From Methylobacillus flagellatus KT (GTDB lineage Bacteria > Pseudomonadota > Gammaproteobacteria > Burkholderiales > Methylophilaceae), in contig NC_007947.1 in assembly GCF_000013705.1 (NCBI RefSeq), positions 930,001 to 994,000 of the forward strand: a stretch of DNA of 64,000 nt, written 5' to 3'. The translations under genes and the position numbers were made by a program. Of this stretch, positions 8,865 to 16,984 are shown in pieces. Below the pieces are notes generated by a model that had not been told where the DNA came from, made no database searches, and saw nothing but the letters and a program-made list of their open reading frames with translations. The stretch's first letter is position 1. Every line of letters starts with the position of its first letter.

Positions 8865-10502
8865 TTAGTTGATGTGGATCATACTTCCCTTGAGGGCCAA
8901 TATGCTGGTAGCGCTAATTTCGGCAGTGGCTTCACTGTTCAGTTTGAGGGATCCAGCCTTTATTTCAATATTTTGTCCATTCATCTTGATATCGTTGCCT
9001 TCCAGGGACAAACAACGGCTTTGCAAATGTATTCCGGCTTGGCTGAAATGGATGGAATTGTTGTGTTGATCTTCAAGCACGAGACTTTCTTTTTCATCCT
9101 TGCTCAGTTTTAACAATGGACCGTTCTGGGTGGATATTTGTATTTCCTGTCCTGCGTCATCCAGCGATAGCAATAACCCGTTGGGGCTTTTGTAACCATA
9201 CTGGCTTGGATTGGCCCATGGTCTTGGCATGGCTGGGCTATGAACTGCCCCAATCACCACGATATTATTCAAGTCGCTACCATTCAGGCCTAATATCACC
9301 TCATCGCCTATGGAGGGCGTGAAGATCGTGCCGGAGAATTCACCTGCTTGTAATGTAGCCAGTCGCGCCCACACACCCTGGCCTGTGGGATCAATCAAGG
9401 GGCAGGTGACTTTGATTCTTTCGTTGACAGCTGGATCATCACTGACTTCTTGCACGATACCCGTTAGCATGGTGGGGAGTTGTTTGCTATTGGTTGGCTC
9501 AGCGCATATCTTTCGCGGCAATCCAATCTGGAAGTGGGTGACTGGTGCTGCTCCTGGAGCAAGTTCATAAGTGATCCCACTAATGTAATAGTATCCAGAT
9601 AAATGGTGACTGATGTCTGACAGTAGTAATGTTTGTCCTGGATAGGCGACATGTAAGGATTGTGCCGTAATCGTGCCTTGCACCAGACTTAATCTGGAGT
9701 ATGCGAGTAGGGCATCTGCCATGATTTGGAGTTGAGGTAGGGTATATTCCCCGCTAATTCGCTGTACCTTTGTGACTGGATGATCTTTGCCCAACAGTGC
9801 AAAGGCTGAAAGATGCGCATTGACTGGAAAATCAATATTTTTTGCTTCAACAGTCTCCAGCGCCTGATTGCTGTAACACCATGCCTGGAGTTCCAAAGCA
9901 TCTACCTGATGGTAGGTGTCTATATCAATCTCTAGGTTGATGATGTTTTCATGTGGTAGCGGAAACCCATTTGCCGTCCCTAATTCTGGAGAGGTGACTG
10001 TGACGGTATTACCGTTACAACAGGCGACCAAGCCCGTTTCCTGAAGGCGTTGCAAGACAAAATTCCAGTCACTCGTGTTGTGCTGAATTAAATACTCATG
10101 CTGTACACCTGAGGAGTCAATGTAGGCTTCGATGCCGTGGCTAGCCAGTATTTGGTGAATGATTTCACCATCGGTCATTTCATGAAAAATTTGGTTTTGA
10201 GGCAGGGTGGTCAATGCAGTGGCTGCATGACAGCAATTCAGGATAAGTAAAGTATCTTTGACCGAGTACTGAATTTTTTGTGTCGCGATAACGCCTAAAA
10301 ATAGTGGGGTGTCATTCGAGTGGATGTCTACTTTATTTCCTGGAAGTAGTCTTTTAGCAACTTGATCAAGTTCTGTGAGTGAACTGAATGCCAGTTGGAT
10401 AGATGCAGAAGGCAGTGCATTCAAGCGATGTTGTATTGATAATGCATGGGGCGTGCTTAATCGCTCTCCAGCAACCAACACTTCGACGCTAGATATCGTC
10501 AC
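8865..10502 (-). CDS. VgrG-like contractile-tail spike protein
   Basis: A 545-residue protein related to phage gpD/gp27-gp5 and VgrG. The first about 330 residues resemble the gp27/late-control-D hub (for example 'MTDGEIIHQILASHGIEA', 'DWNFVLQRLQETGLVACCNGNTV'). Residues about 345-430 look like the gp5 OB/base-V domain ('GIVQEVSDDPAVNERIKVTCPL', 'SIGDEVILGLNGSDLNNIVVIGAVHS'). The C-terminal 100 residues form alternating short strands suited to a beta-helical needle. The start codon overlaps the sheath stop by 4 bases (ATGA), so translation is probably coupled. The sequence is closer in style to Afp8/Pvc8-type spikes than to long T6SS VgrGs, judged by eye. Confidence 0.85.
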   Translation of the reverse strand: MTISSVEVLVAGERLSTPHALSIQHRLNALPSASIQLAFSSLTELDQVAKRLLPGNKVDIHSNDTPLFLGVIATQKIQYSVKDTLLILNCCHAATALTTLPQNQIFHEMTDGEIIHQILASHGIEAYIDSSGVQHEYLIQHNTSDWNFVLQRLQETGLVACCNGNTVTVTSPELGTANGFPLPHENIINLEIDIDTYHQVDALELQAWCYSNQALETVEAKNIDFPVNAHLSAFALLGKDHPVTKVQRISGEYTLPQLQIMADALLAYSRLSLVQGTITAQSLHVAYPGQTLLLSDISHHLSGYYYISGITYELAPGAAPVTHFQIGLPRKICAEPTNSKQLPTMLTGIVQEVSDDPAVNERIKVTCPLIDPTGQGVWARLATLQAGEFSGTIFTPSIGDEVILGLNGSDLNNIVVIGAVHSPAMPRPWANPSQYGYKSPNGLLLSLDDAGQEIQISTQNGPLLKLSKDEKESLVLEDQHNNSIHFSQAGIHLQSRCLSLEGNDIKMNGQNIEIKAGSLKLNSEATAEISATSILALKGSMIHIN

Positions 10503-11998
10503 GAAACCGGCTCCGATGGCAAAGGTTTGCTAGGAGGACTGGGTTGTTGTCGCTGACGGATGACAACATTGATCGGGCTTGTCTTAGCCCGGATCTTGAC
10601 TCGATTTACCGGTTTTCCAGGCCTGGTGATTGCTGGTTTCAAGTCGGGGGCTGATATGACTTTATGTAGCTTTAGTATGATAAATTCGGCAGGCCTGAGC
10701 AAGGCAATGCCTACATGCACAATTATTCGTCCCGCTGCGATATCCTGGGTGGACATGGTCTGGTTAAGGCCTATCCTGACATAGAATGCTTGTTCAGGTT
10801 TATCTCCAACTAAAGCACCCTCCCGCCAAAGCGTGTGCAGAAAATCCTGGCACTGGTGACCAACCAAACTCCATGTAGCTTCATCATTTTTCTCAAAGGT
10901 TTGCTGATCCAGGAATCGACGTAGAGAGGCCTGCACAAATCCACGGGTAAGCAAATGGGCTATATAACGCCATTCGCTGTCATTGCTGGCTAATGTGTGT
11001 CCTCCCCACATCAAGAGAGCATTGTCGAAGCGACGAATGGCATTGATTGATTTACCTGTTGGGTGAATATTCAGCGATTCTTGAATGATGTTATCAATGG
11101 TGGCGCTTAATGAAATGATTTCCTTGATGGGGGTATGGTTAGGGGTTGTCCAAATGTTACGCTTGCGGGCATTGGCTTCAAATAATGCCATGATGCTGCC
11201 GCTGGGAGGAAGCATCCTGTTGAATCGTATCGCAGGGGATGCTTCCAGTTGTTTATGAAGCAGGTGAGATTGGAGCTTGGTGGCTTTGTGAAAATCATTC
11301 CAGGCTGTGGCAACGCCAGGCGTATATTTGATTTCCAGGTCGACATAGCCTGAGATGCCAGCCGCAGCTGTTTCCAGCCATGGCATGAACGCTGCACCGT
11401 GTTGCAGGCCTCGCTGACCGATATCATGGCGGAACGTATTGACCGTCATCTCCCGAGTCTGGTCATTGCAATAGGGGACATCCAGAATTGCTAGGCAATA
11501 ATCCTGTTGTGCACAATATTGCAGTAGTTTCCTTTGGAGTTGAGGTAATTCTGCTAGCGAAACAGCATCGGGGATCGCAACCAGTGTAAATGCGGCGTTT
11601 AGGGGTAATGCTCTAATGGCCGCTTTCAGCGCAGAAGCATCTGGTGCCCGGGAATATGGGCCAACGGAAAGAATTTCGCATTGTCCACCTCCATTGGCGA
11701 AGTATTGATGTACGGCTGCATAAAGGTAAAAAGGACTGTAGCTGTGGGCATTGACGATATTACCTTTGCCGTCCAATAGCACGCGTAGGGTTTCTGGCGC
11801 ACCTTTGCCAAAGTGTTCTTCGTATTCTGCAAGTGAGGAAACGCTGTAGCGCTTACCCAATGGTAATGGATGTCCATTGGCATCCTGGGATTTTTCTGTA
11901 TGGCCAATGAATAGGGGCAGGCATGCGGCAACAGGCTCAATGTTGGGTGCAATAGCTATTTCCTGTACATAAATGCCAGGATGTTGATAGTTCCCCAT
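10499..11998 (-). CDS. Contractile tail sheath protein
   Basis: A 499-residue sheath protein. It begins with the sheath hallmark HPGIYVQEI (residues 6-14) and has the conserved C-terminal sheath domain: INAIRRFDNALLMWGGHTLA, then EWRYIAHLL, LWREGALVGDKPEQAFYVRIG and GIALLRPAEFIILKLHK. The last about 50 residues are a Pro/Lys/Arg/Ser-rich tail that sheaths normally lack. I chose 11998 because GGGGAG lies 7-8 bases upstream; a start at 12034 has no such site. Only one sheath gene is present and no tube gene follows, unlike Afp/PVC or phage clusters. The three-gene unit looks more A+T-rich than flanking genes. Confidence 0.9.
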   Translation of the reverse strand: MGNYQHPGIYVQEIAIAPNIEPVAACLPLFIGHTEKSQDANGHPLPLGKRYSVSSLAEYEEHFGKGAPETLRVLLDGKGNIVNAHSYSPFYLYAAVHQYFANGGGQCEILSVGPYSRAPDASALKAAIRALPLNAAFTLVAIPDAVSLAELPQLQRKLLQYCAQQDYCLAILDVPYCNDQTREMTVNTFRHDIGQRGLQHGAAFMPWLETAAAGISGYVDLEIKYTPGVATAWNDFHKATKLQSHLLHKQLEASPAIRFNRMLPPSGSIMALFEANARKRNIWTTPNHTPIKEIISLSATIDNIIQESLNIHPTGKSINAIRRFDNALLMWGGHTLASNDSEWRYIAHLLTRGFVQASLRRFLDQQTFEKNDEATWSLVGHQCQDFLHTLWREGALVGDKPEQAFYVRIGLNQTMSTQDIAAGRIIVHVGIALLRPAEFIILKLHKVISAPDLKPAITRPGKPVNRVKIRAKTSPINVVIRQRQQPSPPSKPLPSEPVS

Positions 11999-12127
11999 GT
12001 AAAGCTCCCCTATCATTATTTTAAATATAACCATATTACGGCAATTTGTTGTCAGTATTTAAGTATTTCGTGAATTGAATGAAAAATTCTATGTGATGGA
12101 TACGATGCACGCCGCTAAAATGCGCAC

Positions 12128-12970
12128 ATGAATCATCAAGTGCTTACCTCTCCCTTACCGGGAAGCAAAACAGAATTACGGCAAGCGGCACTGATGTTGC
12201 TCTGTGAATGTGACCCGGTACGCAAGTCTCAAGACGTGGCAGCCCTGCAAGCAGCCTGGAATGAAGGAAGCGTGAGCTTGGTGCCTGAGCTGCATTTGAA
12301 TGCTCCCGGCAATATTCCGGGTCGTCCGGAAAAACCGGAGCTGGTAGCCCCTCAAGCATTGGGGCGACGCTCAATGAGGACTGAGCAAGGCAGGGCCGCG
12401 CTTATTCATGCTTTATCCCACATTGAGTTTAACGCGATCAATTTGGCTTTGGATGCTATATGGCGCTTTTCCGCCATGCCGGCACAATATTATGTGGACT
12501 GGCTGAAGATTGCAGCAGAAGAGGCGTTGCACTTCACCATGCTGCATGACCACTTACAAAGCCTAGGCTATCGTTACGGTGATTTCACCGGGCACGATAG
12601 CCTATGGGAGATGGTAGCGAAAACCAGCGACGATGTGTTGGCGCGCATGGCTTTGGTACCGCGTACCCTGGAGGCACGTGGACTCGATGCCTCGCCGCCT
12701 TTGCGGGCCAAGCTGGCCCAGGCTGGCGACCTCAAGGCGGCAGCCATTCTTGATATCCTCCTGCGTGACGAAATTGGTCATGTAGCAATTGGCAACCGCT
12801 GGTATGGCTGGCTGTGCGAGCAGCGGGGATTGGAGCCCGTCTCCACTTATGCCCGGCTTACCGCGCAATACCAGGCTCCCAAGCTGCGCGGCCCGTTCAA
12901 TTTCCCGGCACGCCGGGCAGCCGGCTTCAGCGAAGCCGAACTGGCGCTGATGGCCGAGCGTCGGGAGTAG
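12128..12970 (+). CDS. DUF455 family ferritin-like protein
   Basis: A 280-residue soluble protein of the DUF455 family, a helical-bundle ferritin-like fold. Candidate metal ligands are in 'ALSHIEFNAINLALD', 'KIAAEEALHFTMLHDHL' and 'LLRDEIGHVAIGNRWY', which fit the paired E/ExxH pattern of a di-iron centre. Some relatives are linked to tRNA or cell-surface modification, but no role can be assigned here. It is divergent from the sheath gene across an A+T-rich 130-base gap and convergent with the sigma54 activator gene. Confidence 0.8.
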   Translation: MNHQVLTSPLPGSKTELRQAALMLLCECDPVRKSQDVAALQAAWNEGSVSLVPELHLNAPGNIPGRPEKPELVAPQALGRRSMRTEQGRAALIHALSHIEFNAINLALDAIWRFSAMPAQYYVDWLKIAAEEALHFTMLHDHLQSLGYRYGDFTGHDSLWEMVAKTSDDVLARMALVPRTLEARGLDASPPLRAKLAQAGDLKAAAILDILLRDEIGHVAIGNRWYGWLCEQRGLEPVSTYARLTAQYQAPKLRGPFNFPARRAAGFSEAELALMAERRE

Positions 12971-13023
12971 CAAGGCACAGATTGAAGGATGGCTCACTTT
13001 TGCTAGCAGTTCTAAAGCGCTAC

Positions 13024-14922
13024 CTACATTAGATTCATTGCACGCATCCGCCGGTACAGCGTATTGCGGCTGATACCGAGCTGCCGCGCCACTGCAGAGA
13101 CATTGCCGGCATGCGATTGCATGGCCGCCTTGATGGCCTCCGCCGTCAGTTTGCTCAATGAAAGCGCCGCGTCTTCCTCAACGCCGTTTTTCATGTCGTC
13201 GAGAAAGTCCTGCGTCAAGTGCATCATGGAGATGGGGCTTGCTCCCGACAGTGCCAGTGCCGTACGCAGCACATTATGCAATTGGCGGACATTGCCTGGC
13301 CAAGGGTGAGACTTGAATAACGCCATGACCTCCCGGTCTATCGTCTTGCCTGCGGCATTCTCTGTCTGCAGGATGGTGTTGATCAGTGCAGGCAAATCCT
13401 GGCGCTGCCGCAGTGCAGGCAGGGTGGCGGTGAGGCCGTTCAGGCGATAGTAGAGGTCGCGGCGGAATTCGCCGCGCTCGACCTTCTCGCGCAGTTTCTG
13501 GTTGGTGGCGCTCAACAGCGCGAAATTGACGGGCTTGGGTTTGGTGCTACCCAGGGGCGTGACGCTGCGTTCCTGCAATACCCGCAGCAAGCGCGCTTGC
13601 AAGGCTAGCGGCATGTCGCCGATTTCATCCAGGAACAGGGTACCGCCGTCGGCCTGCTCCAGTTTGCCCACGCTGCCCTTGCGGCGCGCCCCGGTAAAGG
13701 CGCCTTCCTCGTAACCGAATAGTTCTGATTCAATCAGGCCTTCTGGCAAGGCTGCGCAGTTGACGGCAACCCATGGACCCCGGCTGCGGGTGCTGGCTTC
13801 GTGGATGGCCCGTGCGAACAACTCCTTGCCTACGCCGGTTTCACCCTCGATCAGGATGGGAATGTCCTGATCGAGGACAAGCTCTACCTGGCTGATGATG
13901 CGGGCAACGCGCGGGTCGCCGGTATTCAGCATCTGCAGGCTGGCAGCGCAATGCCGTTCGCTGGCCGAGGAGTTGGTGGCCCCAGGCTGGCGGACGCCAG
14001 GTGCTTGTCGCAACGTCATGCGCGCGTAAAGCCGCGCTTCCCGCGTAGTATAAAGCGGTGTTACCAGTGAACTTCCCTGCGCCGCCTGCATCAGCGATTC
14101 CGGCCTGCAGGCAAACAATTCGCTGAATAGCGAGTCTTCCAGTTTCTCATGTGTGATGCCGAGCTGGAACTGGCCACTGCGATTCAGTGCCATTAGTCGG
14201 TGCCGATCGTCGAAGATGGCAATGCCTTCCCACAATGTGCCGATGAATTCCGGCCGGGCATGAAAATGCAGTGAATACGCCCCGGCATGGCTGGCGATGA
14301 ACAGCCGGTTCTCGATCATTTGCGCCGACATGCGCACCAGTGCCAGGGTATGCTGCTGCGGCATGCTGGCGTCTGTCGACACGTCCAGCGTGCCCATTAT
14401 CTGGTTGCGCGCGTTCAGTATGGGCACTGCCGAGCAAGCCAACACATGATTGCGTTCGAGGAAATGTTCCGCGCCTTGTACCGTCATGGGGGAACGTTCC
14501 ACCAACGCCGTGCCGATGGCATTGGTGCCGCGCAGGCTTTCCTGCCAGGATGAGCCGGGAATCAGGGCCACGCGCTGGGCATCATCAAGAAATTCGCTAT
14601 TGCCTTGGCTATGCAGGATGAAGCCCTGGGCGTCGGTCAGCACGATTACGCTGCGCGTATGGCTGATCTGCGCGTTGAGGCTTTCCATTTCAGGCCTGGC
14701 GTGCGATAGCAGTAACTGATTGGCTTCCTGCTTTTCCAGCAGTTCCTGTTGGGTCAGTATTTCGGTGCGCACTGGAGCGCCAGCTTCCATGCCGTTTTCC
14801 ACACACCTGCGCCAGGAGCGCTCGATTTCCTTGGAAACGCTGCCTTTTTCCACGGCACCATGCGCAAGGAATTGGCTTTTTGCATCCAGAAACCGAGGCC
14901 CGTCAGGATAAGGATTATGCAT
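13024..14922 (-). CDS. Sigma54-dependent activator, AcoR-like (GAF-AAA-Fis)
   Basis: A 632-residue enhancer-binding protein. It has an N-terminal GAF-like sensor of the AcoR type (about residues 60-210, including 'VLTDAQGFILHSQGN' and 'GTNAIGTAL'), a PAS-like middle ('EGIAIFDDRHRLMALN'), an AAA+ domain with Walker A GETGVGKE and the sigma54-contact loop GAFTGA, and a Fis-type helix-turn-helix at the end ('GNVSAVARQLGISRNTLYRRMR'). There is no receiver domain, so it probably senses a small ligand. It is divergent from the PEP-CTERM metallophosphoesterase gene, a possible target. The usual partners (acetoin or alcohol dehydrogenases) are not adjacent. Confidence 0.93.
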   Translation of the reverse strand: MHNPYPDGPRFLDAKSQFLAHGAVEKGSVSKEIERSWRRCVENGMEAGAPVRTEILTQQELLEKQEANQLLLSHARPEMESLNAQISHTRSVIVLTDAQGFILHSQGNSEFLDDAQRVALIPGSSWQESLRGTNAIGTALVERSPMTVQGAEHFLERNHVLACSAVPILNARNQIMGTLDVSTDASMPQQHTLALVRMSAQMIENRLFIASHAGAYSLHFHARPEFIGTLWEGIAIFDDRHRLMALNRSGQFQLGITHEKLEDSLFSELFACRPESLMQAAQGSSLVTPLYTTREARLYARMTLRQAPGVRQPGATNSSASERHCAASLQMLNTGDPRVARIISQVELVLDQDIPILIEGETGVGKELFARAIHEASTRSRGPWVAVNCAALPEGLIESELFGYEEGAFTGARRKGSVGKLEQADGGTLFLDEIGDMPLALQARLLRVLQERSVTPLGSTKPKPVNFALLSATNQKLREKVERGEFRRDLYYRLNGLTATLPALRQRQDLPALINTILQTENAAGKTIDREVMALFKSHPWPGNVRQLHNVLRTALALSGASPISMMHLTQDFLDDMKNGVEEDAALSLSKLTAEAIKAAMQSHAGNVSAVARQLGISRNTLYRRMRAMNLM

Positions 14923-15229
14923 GGGTTAAGTCCCTGATTGTATGGGGTTGAACTAGTGTGTTAGGCAATTTAGCACCTGTTCACGGATGACACAACTTTT
15001 CCTGAGGCTGGTGTGGCGGCATGCACGCGCAAGGCTAGCAATCGTGCTGGGAAATCCCTTGCCCCGTCTTGGTTTCGGCATCTTCTCAGAGGTCAGAGGA
15101 TTGGCGTGGGATCGGGCAGGTGGCGGCGCTACCTGGGTGTTGTGACTAGTCCCGCATTCATTCAGGGGTCACGGCGGGGGAAGAAACTCGCTGCATTCAT
15201 GTTTGCTCATTATTGATTGGGGAGTTGTG
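14923..15229. other. 307-base divergent intergenic region
   Basis: This gap separates the sigma54 activator from the metallophosphoesterase gene. I see no small gene in it. Its most interesting content is a sigma54-like -24/-12 element at 15047-15063 (listed separately) and an imperfect dyad, TGTTCACGGATGACA, near 14979-14993 that could bind an activator. Confidence 0.4.
15047..15063 (+). promoter_or_regulatory. Possible sigma54 promoter upstream of the phosphoesterase gene
   Basis: CTGGGAAATCCCTTGCC keeps the essential GG-N10-GC spacing and a perfect TTGC at -12, but the -24 half (TGGGAA instead of TGGCAC) is poor. It would give a leader of about 155 bases. The neighbouring activator gene makes it plausible; the motif alone is weak. 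Confidence 0.25.
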
Positions 15230-16840
15230 ATGAAGTTGAAATCCGTTGTTCGAAATCGATTCGCCATTGCTGCATGGTTGTTGGCAGCCATTGGCGTGCA
15301 GCCGGTGGCTGCGGTATCCGCTGCCACTGCGGCGCCTACCCAATGGTCTTTTGGCATCCTTGCTGATACCCAGGGGGCAAGCGATCCGCGAGGTGTTTCC
15401 GTCAGGCTGATGCAGCCAGTCATTGACCGCTTCGCCAACCACCACGACATTGACTTGCTCATTTCCATCGGCGATCTGACCGAGGACGGTACCGTCGCTG
15501 AGTTCAACACTTGGAAGCAGGCCGCAAAGCCATTGACCGATGCCGGCATTCCGCTTTATCTGACGCGCGGCAATCATGATGTCCGCGCCGAAAGCAGTAC
15601 CGTAGGTATCGATCCTTTGCTCGGTCCTTCCACTTCCCGAGGTACCGAGGTCTGGTCCGCAACCTTTCCTGAACTGAGCGGACCCAACGTGACCGCTGGA
15701 CCAGGCGCATCCTACTCGTTCACCTATAACAACACGCGTTTCGTTTCGCTCGACCTTTACGGCGCAATGCCTAGCGAGCTCGTTGGCTGGGCAGCCAGCC
15801 AGCAGAAAGGTAGCCATGACCATATGTTCGTCTTTGCCCATGAGCCTTTCTTCGGGCGTGCGCGGGAAGGCGTAATCGGCGATGACCCGCTGCGGATGCA
15901 GATACTCTCGCAATTGAGCAGCAATGGGGTTGATGCCTATTTGAGCGGGCATGACCACCAGTACAGCCGCTCGGCTGCTGTCGATGGCCAGGACGTATTG
16001 CTTCACCACTTCGTCGCGGGTTCTAACGCCGAGAAATATTATCGGTTCGAGAATGAATTCAATGTTGGAGAGGAAGTTGGTGCCGCACTGGAAAACAATA
16101 AGGTTGGCTACAGCGTCGTCGATATCGATGGGCCCTTCGTGACCTTCACCTATTACTCGGCGACTCCACCAGCTTCATCGGATTTCCTGGAAACTTGGGA
16201 GCCAGAGTGGGCCGTGGCTGACCGTACGACCTTCTCGACCAACGGCCACTCCTATGGCATCAACGCAGGTGAGTCCTACGCTGGTCTGGACAGTTCGATT
16301 GCAGCGGGCGATGGATTCATCGGTACGCAGGCAGAAATCCTGGCCGGACAAAATCTCGATGGACGCACCGTGACCACTGAGCCTGATTCCGGCGATGGCA
16401 TCACCCAGAAACTTGGCAATATCGTCAACTTCGGCTGGCGGGCGAATACGGACGGCCTGCACAGCGATATCCTCTACCTGGGTGGTATGGATGACCAGCT
16501 TGATGGTGTTGCCGATCCTTTCGTGCTCGCCCTGAGCTATGGCGAGGATGTGGCAGTCGACGAATCATTGCTGCGCCTGATGTATCTGGTGGATGGTGAG
16601 TGGGTATTGGCAGTGGAAGCCAACACAGAGGGGACGCCGTTCTTTGTCTCAGGTGCTTGGAATGCCACCTATGGCCTGGGGACGTATGGCGTGGATACTG
16701 TCAACAACCAGGTATGGGCGGTGATTGACCGCAACGGGCAGTTCGCTGTGGCTGCCGTGCCTGAGCCTTCTGCAATGGCACTGATGCTGTGCGGACTTGG
16801 ACTGTTGGTGCCACTGGCAGCGCGACGTCGGCGCAGCTGA
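15230..16840 (+). CDS. Exported metallophosphoesterase with PEP-CTERM sorting signal
   Basis: A 536-residue protein with a long signal peptide, then a calcineurin-like phosphoesterase domain. Metal-binding motifs are visible: FGILADTQ, SIGDLTEDG, TRGNHD, FAHEPFF and SGHDHQYSR. A beta-rich region follows, and the end carries a PEP-CTERM signal: VPEPSAMALM, a hydrophobic stretch and a basic tail (ARRRRS). PEP-CTERM proteins are processed by an exosortase (EpsH family) that lies outside the window, so the protein is probably moved to the surface or the exopolysaccharide matrix. The start at 15230 has GGGGAG 5-6 bases upstream; an ATG at 15203 does not. Substrate unknown. Confidence 0.88.
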   Translation: MKLKSVVRNRFAIAAWLLAAIGVQPVAAVSAATAAPTQWSFGILADTQGASDPRGVSVRLMQPVIDRFANHHDIDLLISIGDLTEDGTVAEFNTWKQAAKPLTDAGIPLYLTRGNHDVRAESSTVGIDPLLGPSTSRGTEVWSATFPELSGPNVTAGPGASYSFTYNNTRFVSLDLYGAMPSELVGWAASQQKGSHDHMFVFAHEPFFGRAREGVIGDDPLRMQILSQLSSNGVDAYLSGHDHQYSRSAAVDGQDVLLHHFVAGSNAEKYYRFENEFNVGEEVGAALENNKVGYSVVDIDGPFVTFTYYSATPPASSDFLETWEPEWAVADRTTFSTNGHSYGINAGESYAGLDSSIAAGDGFIGTQAEILAGQNLDGRTVTTEPDSGDGITQKLGNIVNFGWRANTDGLHSDILYLGGMDDQLDGVADPFVLALSYGEDVAVDESLLRLMYLVDGEWVLAVEANTEGTPFFVSGAWNATYGLGTYGVDTVNNQVWAVIDRNGQFAVAAVPEPSAMALMLCGLGLLVPLAARRRRS

Positions 16841-16870
16841 GTGGAGAATACCGGCGCTCTCAAGCCAGAT

Positions 16871-16904
16871 AAAACAAGGGCTGCTGTGGCAGTCCTTGTT
16901 TTTT
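16871..16904 (+). terminator. Strong bidirectional terminator
   Basis: A 14-bp stem (AAAACAAGGGCTGC / GCAGTCCTTGTTTT, one G-T pair) with a TGTG loop and T runs on both strands. It lies between the converging metallophosphoesterase and ccoG genes and can serve both. Confidence 0.85.
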
Positions 16905-16984
16905 GTCCAACCTGTGCGGTTGTGACCGTGGGACCAGTGGCACATGCCGGGCTGGAAGGCATCATTGTGCAACATAGCTGACGT

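Noticed and set aside
11999..12127. Specific sigma70 promoters for the sheath gene and the DUF455 gene
   Set aside because: The gap is A+T-rich with many weak -10-like matches, but no pair with good boxes and spacing stands out.
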